Assembly (NCBI RefSeq): GCF_041902385.1
Contig: NZ_CP169244.1
Span: 3,410,001-3,474,000 of the forward strand
Length of the DNA stretch: 64,000 bases
Reading direction: 5' to 3'
Origin: Arcticibacter sp041902385
GTDB lineage: Bacteria > Bacteroidota > Bacteroidia > Sphingobacteriales > Sphingobacteriaceae
Position 1 is the first letter of the stretch, and each line of letters opens with the position of its first letter. A model generated the notes under the pieces. It was not told where the DNA came from. It saw only the letters and a program-made list of their open reading frames with translations, and searched no databases. Of this stretch, positions 16,567 to 26,157 are shown piece by piece. Made by a program: the position numbers and the translations under genes.

Positions 16567-16701
16567 ATGGGCACCTGCCCGGACTGATTGAAATAAGTGT
16601 CAAATTTACAGGACTTGCTACAGGTCACATATCCGGGTAACCAGCATCATTTTTAAAAAGCGTCTTACAGGTATTTTTGGTCAAAAAATTTGACGTTTAT
16701 A

Positions 16702-17859
16702 ATGGAACCTGTAAGACGTATTTATTTTCCTCCTGTCAATCTTATCGGCCCCGGCGCCATTCAGGAAGTAGGAGTTGAAGTTGAAAAGTTAAAGCTTAAA
16801 AAACTCTTAGTAGTTACTGACAAAGTTCTTCGTTCTGTTGGAGTGGTAGACAAGGTAACGAGTGTTTTAGATAAAGCTTCCATCAAATATGTGATCTTTG
16901 ACGATGTAAAGCCTAACCCCACTACCCGCAACGTGTACGATGGACTTGAGCTTTTCAAGGCTGAGGGCTGCGACGGATTGCTTTCCATTGGTGGCGGTTC
17001 TCCTCAGGATGCAGCTAAAGCTATTGGTATCCTGTTTACCAATGGGGGAGAGATGCCTCAGTACGAAGGCGTCAATAAATCAAAGAATAAGTCAGTGCCC
17101 ATTGTGGCAGTAAATACAACAGCAGGAACTGCTTCTGAAGTAACGATCAACTACGTGATCACAGATGAAGTACGTAAGATTAAGATGGTGATCGTTGATC
17201 CGAACTCTCTGGCTTCTGTTGCTGTAAATGATCCTGAACTGATGATCAACAAGCCAGCCGGTCTGACTGCAGCTACGGGGATGGACGCCTTGACGCATGC
17301 TATCGAAGCCTATATCACGAAAGGAGCCTTCAGGCTTTCTGATACGCTGGCATTAGAAGCGATCAAGCTGATCGGTGAAAGTCTGGAAGATGCTGTGACC
17401 GATGGCAAGAATCTCGAAGCGAGATCTAAGATGGCCTGGGCTTCTTATATCGCCGGATTGTCATTCTCCAATTGTGGTCTGGGAATCGTTCATTCAATGG
17501 CTCACCAGCTGGGCTCAGAGTATGACCTTCCTCACGGGGTAGCAAACGCACTGCTTCTGCCGTTCGTTGAAGAGTTCAACTCCGCTGTTTGCCCTGAGAA
17601 GTTCGGTAATATAGCTGCCGCTCTTGGTGTAAAGGTTGAAGGACTGTCAGTAGAGGAAGCACGCAATGCTGCAATTCAGGCGTTGAAAGATATGGCGGTT
17701 AAACTTCGTATTCCGAAGTTAAAAGAAACTTCCTTTAACCCTGCAGACCTTGACAAGCTGGCAGCACAGGCAATGGCCGACGCTTGTACCGGTGGAAATC
17801 CAAGGGAAGTAACAGCTGAAGACATAAAGGCAATCTTTATGAATGCTTACGAAGCATAA
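16702..17859 (+). CDS. Iron-containing alcohol dehydrogenase
   Basis: A 385-residue group III (Fe-dependent) alcohol dehydrogenase. The NAD-binding signature GGGSPQDAAKAIG lies near 97-109. The metal ligands are Asp and His in GMDALTH, and the later His residues in GIVHSMAHQLG and YDLPHGVANA. A TTG 12 bp upstream could extend the frame; the ATG at 16702 gives the normal start EPVRRIYFP. It interconverts an alcohol or lactaldehyde/diol with its aldehyde; the precise substrate cannot be read. A bidirectional terminator follows. Confidence 0.93.
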   Translation: MEPVRRIYFPPVNLIGPGAIQEVGVEVEKLKLKKLLVVTDKVLRSVGVVDKVTSVLDKASIKYVIFDDVKPNPTTRNVYDGLELFKAEGCDGLLSIGGGSPQDAAKAIGILFTNGGEMPQYEGVNKSKNKSVPIVAVNTTAGTASEVTINYVITDEVRKIKMVIVDPNSLASVAVNDPELMINKPAGLTAATGMDALTHAIEAYITKGAFRLSDTLALEAIKLIGESLEDAVTDGKNLEARSKMAWASYIAGLSFSNCGLGIVHSMAHQLGSEYDLPHGVANALLLPFVEEFNSAVCPEKFGNIAAALGVKVEGLSVEEARNAAIQALKDMAVKLRIPKLKETSFNPADLDKLAAQAMADACTGGNPREVTAEDIKAIFMNAYEA

Positions 17860-17876
17860 TTTTTTTCCTTCAGAAA

Positions 17877-17916
17877 AAAACAGGCCGTTTGTACTTATCA
17901 GACGGCCTGTTTTTTT
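17877..17916. terminator. Bidirectional terminator
   Basis: An 8- to 11-bp stem (caggccgt at 17881-17888 with acggcctg at 17902-17909) is flanked by A-run and T-run on both sides. It ends the alcohol dehydrogenase gene on the plus strand and the convergent small gene at 17925-18179 on the minus strand. Confidence 0.88.
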
Positions 17917-17924
17917 TATGCTTG

Positions 17925-18179
17925 TTACTTGCCCGATAGCGACTCAAGCCGTGCGGCTATCTTCTGCAGCATATCCGGTTTAAGTGATGCAGCAGCTCCC
18001 TGATGCTCGGGCTCTACCATGGCCCTGTAATGGCGCTCTTCATCAGGTTCGAACATAACCGGCACCTCTTCTACAATCACTTCTATTCTATACGTATACC
18101 CGCGCGGTTTTAACGCAGCTTCAAATTCCATTTGTCTGCCCTGGTATTCTATATCGATCACAAACGGTTCTTCCATCAC
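17925..18179 (-). CDS. Small conserved-looking protein of unknown function
   Basis: An 84-residue acidic protein (MMEEPFVIDIEYQG), predicted as a few beta strands followed by a C-terminal helix (LKPDMLQKIAARLESL). No signal peptide or membrane helix. I do not recognise a family. It shares a terminator with the preceding convergent gene, and its start lies in the divergent promoter region of the second ECF sigma gene. Good codon structure and a proper terminator support it as real. Confidence 0.65.
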   Translation of the reverse strand: MMEEPFVIDIEYQGRQMEFEAALKPRGYTYRIEVIVEEVPVMFEPDEERHYRAMVEPEHQGAAASLKPDMLQKIAARLESLSGK

Positions 18180-18340
18180 GTAAAGGTAGGCAAATCGAAA
18201 ATACTACCTCCCGATTCAGTTGCGTATTTGCTCTTTGCCGGGTTTTTTCCTATTTTAGGAAAGCTGTTACAAGTAATACATCTACTTCAGTAACTCAAAG
18301 AGCAGAACGTATTAACCAATTAGTTCACTACCGTTATCTT

Positions 18341-18946
18341 ATGGAAAAAATTGACAGCTTGTCTGATGAAAGGCTTGTTGAATTGCTGCAAAGGGGCGAG
18401 CAGAAGGCCTTTGCCGAAATCTATAACCGCTACTGGAGGGTCCTGTATTCCAGTGCCTACAGGCGTGTTAAACATGCAGAAGCCTCCGAAGAAATTGTGC
18501 AGGATGTCTTTACCAAGCTTTGGTTAAACAGAGTGAACCTGAACATTCGTACTTCCACTGGCGCTTATCTTCTCACCGCGGTGAAATACCAGGTGATCAA
18601 TTATCTGGAAAAGGAGTATGTACGAAGAAATTACCACAACAGGATAGCGTGGACGGCTCCTGATGCTGTAAACTCCACAGAAGAAGAAGTGCACCTGAGA
18701 GACCTTACCAGGAACCTTAAGTCTGCTGTGAACAGCCTCCCGTCTAAGTGTCGCTCTGTATTCACCCTCAGCCGGATGGAGTACAAAACAAATCGTGAGA
18801 TCGCCGAAGCACTGGGTATTTCTGAGAAGACCGTTGAAAATCAGATCAGCAGAGCGCTGAAAAAGATTCGTGTGATAATGGCAAATTGCCTCCTGTCTGT
18901 ATTCCTGATGGGAATGAACGTTGTTCTTGACGTTTTTGATTGGTAA
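18341..18946 (+). CDS. ECF RNA polymerase sigma factor
   Basis: A 201-residue ECF sigma factor of the large Bacteroidota type. Region 2 lies at about 15-85 (AFAEIYNRYWRVLYSSAYRRV; EEIVQDVFTKLW) and region 4 at about 125-180 (SKCRSVFTLSRMEYKTNREIAEAL with the helix-turn-helix ISEKTVENQISRALKKIR). A hydrophobic tail (LLSVFLMGMNVV) is typical of the group. It leads the second SusCD locus and should be held by the FecR protein encoded 92 bp downstream. Confidence 0.95.
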   Translation: MEKIDSLSDERLVELLQRGEQKAFAEIYNRYWRVLYSSAYRRVKHAEASEEIVQDVFTKLWLNRVNLNIRTSTGAYLLTAVKYQVINYLEKEYVRRNYHNRIAWTAPDAVNSTEEEVHLRDLTRNLKSAVNSLPSKCRSVFTLSRMEYKTNREIAEALGISEKTVENQISRALKKIRVIMANCLLSVFLMGMNVVLDVFDW

Positions 18947-19038
18947 TAGAAAAAATTGCAGGACTTGTTGGGGGGAGAAGGCGAGTCGCCTGACTATATA
19001 TTTAACTAACCGATTTTTTTACCATTAAAGACCTGACA

Positions 19039-20034
19039 GTGAAAATATCACATCTGCTAATCAGGAAATATTTGCGGAACGAGTGTACCGGGGAAGAGAT
19101 GGAGCAGGTCCATTTGTGGTACAATTCCTACGAATTGGACGATGATCCGCTACCCGGACTCACAGACCTGGAGCTTCAGCAGTTAAAGGACCGGATGTTC
19201 AGCAGAATACAGCGGAACATTGCCAGTTGCGAGCCAGAAGAAAGAAAGGCAGTTCGGATCGCCAGATTAAAGCCGATTGCATACGCCGTTGCGGGAACTG
19301 CAGCCATGTTTCTACTTGTCCTGGCTGGCAGTTTTCTGTTGTCGCGTAGCGCAGCGGACCGCCATGCTGCTCTCCCGAACGGGAAGATCACTGTCCTGAA
19401 TTCAACAACGAGTATCCATAAAATACTGCTGCCCGACAGCTCACGCGTATGGCTCAGTCCAGGAAGCAAAATAGAACACCCGCGGTACTTCGGGAGCCGG
19501 GCGCGGCGCGTAGAACTGGAGGGTGAGGCATTCTTTGAAGTAAAACACGATAAACGCCACCCCTTTGTCATCAAAAGTGGCGGCGTGCTTACCAAGGTGC
19601 TTGGAACGAGCTTTAGGATCAGAGCCTATTCGAGGAATAATTCTACGGAGGTGTCCGTGCTTACAGGAAAAGTTACAGTATCTACGCTTTCTGACCGGAC
19701 CAAAGAAGTGGTCCTGTTGCCTAAAGACAAGGCCACCTACAGCAAGAGCACTCATTCAATAGAAAAAGGTGAAGATAGCAGCGAGTCGATGGCGTTGTGG
19801 AAACGAGCTTCTTTGAGGTTCAAGGATGTGCCGGTGGCGCGTGTTGCCGAAGTGCTGAATGAACGCTTTAATGTCAGAATTGTGACCTATGACGAGGAGA
19901 TCAAGGGCTATCTCCTGAATGGTGACTTTAGCGACCAGAACCTCCCGGATGTTCTGTCTATGCTGGAGCAGTCTTTAAATATCTCGTATCAAATAACCGA
20001 CACTTACATTATACTCCGTAAAAAGAGAAGTTAA
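19039..20034 (+). CDS. FecR-family anti-sigma factor
   Basis: A 331-residue FecR protein: cytoplasmic N-terminus (about 1-78), one membrane helix (about 79-102), FecR domain (about 120-225; KILLPDSSRVWLSPGSKI, ELEGEAFFEVKHD) and C-terminal DUF4974 (about 255-330; VPVARVAEVLNERF). It should transmit the substrate-bound state of the adjacent STN-bearing SusC to the sigma factor encoded just upstream. Confidence 0.94.
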   Translation: MKISHLLIRKYLRNECTGEEMEQVHLWYNSYELDDDPLPGLTDLELQQLKDRMFSRIQRNIASCEPEERKAVRIARLKPIAYAVAGTAAMFLLVLAGSFLLSRSAADRHAALPNGKITVLNSTTSIHKILLPDSSRVWLSPGSKIEHPRYFGSRARRVELEGEAFFEVKHDKRHPFVIKSGGVLTKVLGTSFRIRAYSRNNSTEVSVLTGKVTVSTLSDRTKEVVLLPKDKATYSKSTHSIEKGEDSSESMALWKRASLRFKDVPVARVAEVLNERFNVRIVTYDEEIKGYLLNGDFSDQNLPDVLSMLEQSLNISYQITDTYIILRKKRS

Positions 20035-20212
20035 CCGTTATGAAACAACAAAAAACAGATATGCCGAAGTAAACAGAACGCACAACGTCGAAAAGATCCG
20101 GAAGTGTCTGCACCACTTCCGGACAATGTTTTACCCCGTTTGTACCCACCTGAATAACAGGTGTCAGGGGATAATTGTCTCATTTTTAACCAAAAACAAA
20201 ACGAACGAATGT

Positions 20213-23200
20213 ATGAAATTTAGTTTGGATACTCCAATTAATTGGTGGAAAATTATGAAGATAACACTAGGTCAGCTGGCTTTTGTGATTGCGTTCTCCG
20301 CCGTAGCCTACGCCTCGCCGGGTAAGGCCCAGGGACTGCTGCAGCGAACAGTTGAGGTCTCCGGCAGTGAGGCAAACATAAATGAAGTCCTGCAAGCGGT
20401 AAGCAGTCGTGTGGGGATAAAGTTCGTGTATAGCCCCTCTGTCGTAGATGTTAGCAGAAAAGTGTCGGTACAGGCGGGAAAACAAACATTGAGTGATCTT
20501 TTGGCTACGGTCCTCAGTCCGTATCACATCTCTTACGTGGTAATCAACGATCAGGTTGTCCTGAAGAACAACCCGAATAACGCCTTGTCTCAAACGATTG
20601 AAGCGAGACCTGATGAAGCGAAGGAGGAGGAGCAGCAGCAACTTCAGGTAACCGGAAAAGTAACAGATGAAAAAGGGGTCGCGCTCCCTGGTGTAAGCGT
20701 AAAGGTGCGGGGATCAAAGGCTGGGGCCTCTACTGATATTAACGGTGTCTACAAGATCGCAGTTCCTCACAGGAATTCTGTTTTGGTTTTTACTTACATC
20801 GGATTCCCAACTACGAGTATCACGGTTGGAGGGAGAACCGAAGTGAATGTCCAGCTGAAGGCAGGTAGTACTGCGCTGTCTGAAGTTGTTGTGGTGGGGT
20901 ATGGTACTCAAAAGAAGGAAACCGTGACAGGCTCGGTCGCCACAGTAAAAGGAACCGATCTGCAGAAGTCCCCTTCTGTCAACCTCTCGAATGCGATTGC
21001 GGGAAGAATGCCAGGCGTGGTGGCGATGCAGTCGAGTGGCGAACCGGGCTACGATGGGTCTGCCCTCAGAGTGCGCGGATCAAATACGCTGGGAAATAAC
21101 GACGCACTCGTCGTAATAGATGGGGTGCCTGCAAGGCCAGGCGGTTTTGAGCGACTGAACCCTGCTGATGTGGAGAATATTTCGGTGCTGAAGGATGCTT
21201 CCGCCGCTATCTACGGAGCGCGGGCAGCGAACGGAGTCATCCTGGTAACCACCAAAAGAGGTAAGACAGGCAAGACGCAGCTTTCGTATACCTTTAACCA
21301 GGGTTATTCTCAGCCCACGCGGATCCCCGAGATGTCTGATGCCCTTCAGTTCGCTGAGCTGAGGAATGAACTCGACCTGTTTGGCCTGCCTGAACAAGAG
21401 TGGGCTGCCGGATGGGCGGCCTTCAAATCGGCAGGCTCTTTTACCCGCCCAAACGGATCGGTAGCCAATGCAACCTTTAAGCCTGATGACTTTCAAAAGT
21501 TCAGGGACGGTTCAGACCCCTGGGGCCACCCCAATACCGACTGGTATAAGGCTGCCTTCAAAGAATGGGCGCCGCAGTCGCGCCATACCATTCAGATGAA
21601 CGGGGGATCGGAGACTGTCAAGTATCTGGCGTCACTCGGCTATAACAATCAGGATGCCTATTATAAAAACGCCGCGACCGGCTACAAGCAGTATGATGTG
21701 CGGGTTAACCTAGACGGAAAGATCAATAAGTACATTAATGTCAGCCTGGGCCTGAATGGTCGCCAGGAAAACCGGGAGTTCCCTACACGGAGTGCGGGGA
21801 CAATATTCCGGATGCTGATGAGGAGCAGTCCGACGCAGCCTGCTTACTGGCCCAACGGGATGCCTGGACCTGATATTGAAAATGGTGAAAACCCCGTGGT
21901 CATCTCTACCAGCAAAACCGGATACGACCGGGATACTCGCTACTACTTCCAGAGTAATGGGAAGGTTGACATAGACATTCCCTGGGTAAAGGGGCTGAGG
22001 GTGACCGGAACGGCTGCTGTTGACCGACTGATCAAACAAACAAAGAACTGGCAGACTCCCTGGTTCCTTTATACCTGGGACAAAGTGTCATACGAAGCCG
22101 ATGGTGTTACCCCCAGGCTAACTGAAGGCAAGCGGGGCCCTGATCAGCCACTGTTAAATCAGGGCGACGAGAATCAGCTGAACGTGCTGCTTGGTGCTTT
22201 GGTCTCTTATGAACGTTCTTTTGGGCCTCACGCGGTGACCTTACTGGCCGGAACTAACAGGGAAACGATCGACTTTAGTCGCTTTGGTGCCAGTCGCCGT
22301 TATTTCATCTCGACCGTTATTGACCAGCTGTCGGCAGGCAGTGACCGCGAAAAGGATAACTATGGCAGTGCATGGGAGAGGGCCCGACTCAACTACTTCG
22401 GCCGCGTGGCTTATAACTACAAGGAAAAATACCTGGCTGAGTTCCTCTGGCGGTACGACGGCTCCTACATGTTCCCCCAGAACAGCCGGTACGGCTTTTT
22501 TCCTGGGGTGCTGGCAGGCTGGAGGATATCAGAAGAAAAGTTCTTCAAAGATAATATCAAGTTTATAAGTTACCTGAAGCTGAGGGGCTCCTGGGGGCAG
22601 CTCGGCAATGACAATATCGTGAGGCCGGGCACCACCGACGAGTTAATGGAATATCAGTATTTGTCGACCTATGGCTTCGGGAACTACGTGATTGCCGACC
22701 AGGTGTCGCGTACACTATTCGAGACGAGGGTCCCTAATCAGAACTTTACCTGGGAAGTGGCGAACAATACTGACCTCGGGATCGAAGGTGAGCTGTTTGG
22801 CGGGAAGATCAATTTCGAGTTCGACTACTTCGTGAACAAGCGAAGAAATATTCTGTACCCCCGTTTGGGTTCTGTACCCAAGAGTACCGGGATGACACTG
22901 CCGCCTGAGAATATAGCCAAAGTGAATAACAGGGGCTATGAGTTTAAACTGGGCCATAGCGGAGAAGTTGCAGGAGTGAGATACAACCTGAGCGTGAACG
23001 GCGGATACGCCAAAAACAAGATCATCTTCTGGGACGAAGCACCGGGCGCACCGGAGTGGCAGCGCTCTACCGGAGCTTCTACCGACACCTACAATTTCTA
23101 CGTATATGACGGCGTCTTCAGGGACGAGCAGGAGATTGCCAACAATCAGATCGACTACAGCGCTCTCGTTGCCGATCTGCGCCCCGGCGACATGAAGTAT

Positions 23201-23728
23201 AAGGACATCAACAACGATGGGAAGATCAACGGCGACGACCGCCAGCGGATTAACAAGTCGAGGAACCCCACCTTCCAGGGAGGTTTTAACATCGGCCTCC
23301 AGTATAAGCAGTTCGACATGACCGCCCTTTTCCAGGGAGCTACGGGAGGACTTTTATACATCGGTACCGAGTCTGGAAGTATCGGCAACTACCTGGAGTA
23401 CACCTATAAGAATCGCTGGTCGGTCGATAATCCCAGCTCTGATCATCCCCGTATTGCAGACCGGGGCAATACCTATTACTCAACCGATAATACCTATTGG
23501 CTGAGGAGCAGCAACTATCTGCGTCTCAAGAACCTGGAGATCGGTTATACCTTGCCAGTCACGGTAGGCAGGAAGATAGGCGTGAGCTCGCTTCGTGTGT
23601 ATGTAAACGGCCTGAACCTGATCACCTGGGATAAGATGAAGATCTGGGACCCCGAGTCCACCAGCGGCAACGGGCAGTATTACCCTCAGGCAAGAATAAT
23701 CAGTACCGGCGTTTCTGTAAGTTTTTAA
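20213..23728 (+). CDS. SusC/RagA TonB-dependent outer-membrane transporter with STN domain
   Basis: Counted from the ATG at 20213 this is a 1171-residue SusC; an ATG at 20126 would add 29 residues ahead of the normal start. It has a signal peptide (about 1-40), an STN domain (about 45-105; LQAVSSRVGIKFVYSPS) and a carboxypeptidase-regulatory-like domain (about 120-190; VTGKVTDEKGVALPGVSVKV). The plug follows (about 200-330; ISVLKDASAAIYGARAANG), then the beta-barrel with C-terminal ARIISTGVSVSF. The presence of STN fits control by the adjacent FecR. The enzymes downstream suggest import of a sugar or sugar-acid containing molecule. Confidence 0.96.
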   Translation: MKFSLDTPINWWKIMKITLGQLAFVIAFSAVAYASPGKAQGLLQRTVEVSGSEANINEVLQAVSSRVGIKFVYSPSVVDVSRKVSVQAGKQTLSDLLATVLSPYHISYVVINDQVVLKNNPNNALSQTIEARPDEAKEEEQQQLQVTGKVTDEKGVALPGVSVKVRGSKAGASTDINGVYKIAVPHRNSVLVFTYIGFPTTSITVGGRTEVNVQLKAGSTALSEVVVVGYGTQKKETVTGSVATVKGTDLQKSPSVNLSNAIAGRMPGVVAMQSSGEPGYDGSALRVRGSNTLGNNDALVVIDGVPARPGGFERLNPADVENISVLKDASAAIYGARAANGVILVTTKRGKTGKTQLSYTFNQGYSQPTRIPEMSDALQFAELRNELDLFGLPEQEWAAGWAAFKSAGSFTRPNGSVANATFKPDDFQKFRDGSDPWGHPNTDWYKAAFKEWAPQSRHTIQMNGGSETVKYLASLGYNNQDAYYKNAATGYKQYDVRVNLDGKINKYINVSLGLNGRQENREFPTRSAGTIFRMLMRSSPTQPAYWPNGMPGPDIENGENPVVISTSKTGYDRDTRYYFQSNGKVDIDIPWVKGLRVTGTAAVDRLIKQTKNWQTPWFLYTWDKVSYEADGVTPRLTEGKRGPDQPLLNQGDENQLNVLLGALVSYERSFGPHAVTLLAGTNRETIDFSRFGASRRYFISTVIDQLSAGSDREKDNYGSAWERARLNYFGRVAYNYKEKYLAEFLWRYDGSYMFPQNSRYGFFPGVLAGWRISEEKFFKDNIKFISYLKLRGSWGQLGNDNIVRPGTTDELMEYQYLSTYGFGNYVIADQVSRTLFETRVPNQNFTWEVANNTDLGIEGELFGGKINFEFDYFVNKRRNILYPRLGSVPKSTGMTLPPENIAKVNNRGYEFKLGHSGEVAGVRYNLSVNGGYAKNKIIFWDEAPGAPEWQRSTGASTDTYNFYVYDGVFRDEQEIANNQIDYSALVADLRPGDMKYKDINNDGKINGDDRQRINKSRNPTFQGGFNIGLQYKQFDMTALFQGATGGLLYIGTESGSIGNYLEYTYKNRWSVDNPSSDHPRIADRGNTYYSTDNTYWLRSSNYLRLKNLEIGYTLPVTVGRKIGVSSLRVYVNGLNLITWDKMKIWDPESTSGNGQYYPQARIISTGVSVSF

Positions 23729-23738
23729 AATCAGCATT

Positions 23739-25613
23739 ATGAAAAGAATATTGAAAAATATAGTACAATGGGCGCTTATTCCGGTGGTTCTGCTCAGCTC
23801 CTGCAGCGATGACTTCGTGAACACAAAGCCACTGGGAGAGGTCAGGCAGGACGAAATATGGAAGGATGCCGCCCTTTCGGAAGCCTTCGTTACCGAGTTA
23901 TATGTCGGGCTGGGTGTTGGCGGTTTTGATGAACAGATGCTTGCTTCGCTGACCGATGAGGCGCTCTTTACCCATCCTGGAAGGCAGATCAATATTATTA
24001 CCGAGTCGCTGTCTGATCCTGCTAATCCGGGCTGGACAAACACTACCTACCACTGGAACAACATGTATGCCCGGATACGGGCCTGCAATATCGGCTTGAA
24101 GAACCTCGAGACGGCAACCTTCTCTGACGAGGCCTTGAAGAAACGTTTGACAGGTGAAACGCATTTTATGCGTGCTTACTTCTATCATCAGTTGCTGCGA
24201 TACTACGGAGGTGTGCCGATCATAGAGAAGGTCTATGAATTAGGAGAAACCGACTATACTTCAGCCCGCAATACCTTTGAGGAATGTGTCAATTTTATTG
24301 TGAAGGAATGTGATGTTGCTGCAGAAATGCTGAAGGGAACAAGTATGCCTAAAGGGCGTGCGACTGATGCAGCTGCGTTGGCTTTAAAGTCGAGAATCCT
24401 GTTATATGCCGCCAGCGACCTGCACGACATCCCGACAGCAAAAACCAAATCGACCCTTATTTCCGGTTTCTCAAAGCCGGAGCTGCTGGGCTATGTGAGC
24501 GGAAACAGAACTGAGCGCTGGCAAAAAGCAAAGGATGCAGCGCTGGCGGTGCTCAACCTCCCTGCGTTCGGCTATATGTTAAACCTCAGCGCTCCTGTTA
24601 CTCCTGAGCAGGGCACGCAGAACTATCAGGCGATTGCCATGGGCGGAGGAAGCAATGTGATCGCAAAAGAAGGGGCATCTGAACTTATCTTCGCCCGCTA
24701 TTTCGTAGATGCCCGGGATGAGAGGGGCGCCTGGGTAGGCCGCGATAACGGGCCGAACGGCTACCACAACTGGGCAGGCAACACGCCTTTGCAGAATCTG
24801 GTAGACGATTATGAAATGATTGACGGAAGTCGGTTCGATTGGAATAATCCGGAAATGGCCTCACATCCGTACAAAGACCGCGATCCCCGTTTCTATGCTA
24901 CCATCCTTTATGATGGTGCGAAGTGGAAGCCGAGGACTACAGATGTGAAGGGGAAGGATCCTTATGATGAGATCCAGACCGGTCAGTATCAGATCGGGAG
25001 CGCAGCTAGCCCGACTACCTACTTTGGTCTCGACGCACGCAACAGCAGCGTGGAAGACTGGAACGGAACGAGAACCGGCTATTACATGAAAAAGTTTGTC
25101 GACCCTAATCCTGCCATTGTGAACCAGTTCCACCGCCAGCAGATCCCCTGGCCATTCTTCAGATACACGGAAGCTGTATTAAACTATGCAGAAGCTTGTA
25201 TTGAGCTGGGACAGGATGCAGAGGCGAGGGCCTGGCTCAACAAAATTCGCTTCAGGGCTGGCATGCCTGCAATTACCGAAAGCGGAAATGAGCTGCGTGA
25301 ACGGTACCGGAATGAACGCAGGATAGAACTTGCTTATGAAGAGCATCGCTTTCATGACGCCCGGAGGTGGATGATCGCCCCTTCAACAATTGGCGAAAAA
25401 GCGAGGATCATCAGGGTGGAAGGGAAACTTAAGCCGGGTAAGTCTGTCACCATTTATCGCTATAGCGAGGAAAACTACAACTACACGTACACTGCACAAG
25501 ATGTAGATCCGGGTATTGAAAACCGCAAGTGGAACGATAAAATGTACTTCCTCCCGATCTACCGCGAAGAGGTGAACAGGAACAATAAACTGGTGCAAAA
25601 TCCCGGATACTGA
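23739..25613 (+). CDS. SusD/RagB-family surface lipoprotein; stop codon completed by intron bases
   Basis: A 624-residue SusD lipoprotein with lipobox LLSSC and acylated Cys22, a helical SusD core (TETHFMRAYFYHQLLRYYGG) and the common ending NNKLVQNPGY. It starts 10 bp after SusC. The last T of its coding sequence (25611) is the last exon base before a group II intron, and the TGA stop is formed by that T plus the first GA of the intron. After splicing, the end of this frame depends on the exact 3' intron boundary. Confidence 0.95.
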   Translation: MKRILKNIVQWALIPVVLLSSCSDDFVNTKPLGEVRQDEIWKDAALSEAFVTELYVGLGVGGFDEQMLASLTDEALFTHPGRQINIITESLSDPANPGWTNTTYHWNNMYARIRACNIGLKNLETATFSDEALKKRLTGETHFMRAYFYHQLLRYYGGVPIIEKVYELGETDYTSARNTFEECVNFIVKECDVAAEMLKGTSMPKGRATDAAALALKSRILLYAASDLHDIPTAKTKSTLISGFSKPELLGYVSGNRTERWQKAKDAALAVLNLPAFGYMLNLSAPVTPEQGTQNYQAIAMGGGSNVIAKEGASELIFARYFVDARDERGAWVGRDNGPNGYHNWAGNTPLQNLVDDYEMIDGSRFDWNNPEMASHPYKDRDPRFYATILYDGAKWKPRTTDVKGKDPYDEIQTGQYQIGSAASPTTYFGLDARNSSVEDWNGTRTGYYMKKFVDPNPAIVNQFHRQQIPWPFFRYTEAVLNYAEACIELGQDAEARAWLNKIRFRAGMPAITESGNELRERYRNERRIELAYEEHRFHDARRWMIAPSTIGEKARIIRVEGKLKPGKSVTIYRYSEENYNYTYTAQDVDPGIENRKWNDKMYFLPIYREEVNRNNKLVQNPGY

Positions 25614-26143
25614 GCGCCATGAACGATTTGCGCAGCAAATCGGTGCTGTTTGAATGATGATGGTAGGTCCATCGGTATCGGCTTACAGGAGCAGGTATCA
25701 AACCGCTGCTAAGTTGCTTTGGTAAAGAGCCAAGGTGGGAAGCGTTAGCAGAAAAGGCATCACAGAGGTGTCAGGTAAGTATAAAGAAGACGAATGAAAA
25801 TGAACTGCCGAAGAGGCGTCGAAAGGATTAGATGATGTCAAAAGTAAAGTACAGTATCACTTTATTATCAGTTGGGAGGACAACCTGTTTACTGTCCCGG
25901 CGGCATCCGGCGTATAGGCAGCGTGAGCTTTATACAGGCATTCAAACGGAACTTGGGAACCTGTGGGAACGATGCGAAGAGAAAAGGACAAGCGGAAGAA
26001 CCCGCAAGTCCGAAAGTATCGATGCGTTCCACAGGGGCAGAGCCACCCGTAGTAGTGATGACTGCTTTGGAAACATAGCAAGAGCGAAGGGGGGCGTTAT
26101 CAGGCGCTGTACATTAATAGAAACTGTTTAAGGGGCAACCTAC

Positions 26144-26150
26144 AGGAGGT
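26144..26150 (+). promoter_or_regulatory. Strong Shine-Dalgarno site of the intron protein
   Basis: A perfect aggaggt lies 7 bp before the ATG of the reverse transcriptase. Native genes around it lack such a strong site, as is usual in Bacteroidota, where ribosomes rely little on Shine-Dalgarno pairing. It decides the start at 26158 and hints that the intron was acquired from elsewhere. Confidence 0.75.
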
Positions 26151-26157
26151 ATAAGAT

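Noticed and set aside
25832..26131. 99-codon open frame before the reverse transcriptase
   Set aside because: It lies in the structured 5' part of the group II intron, spans EBS1 and has no protein-like composition.
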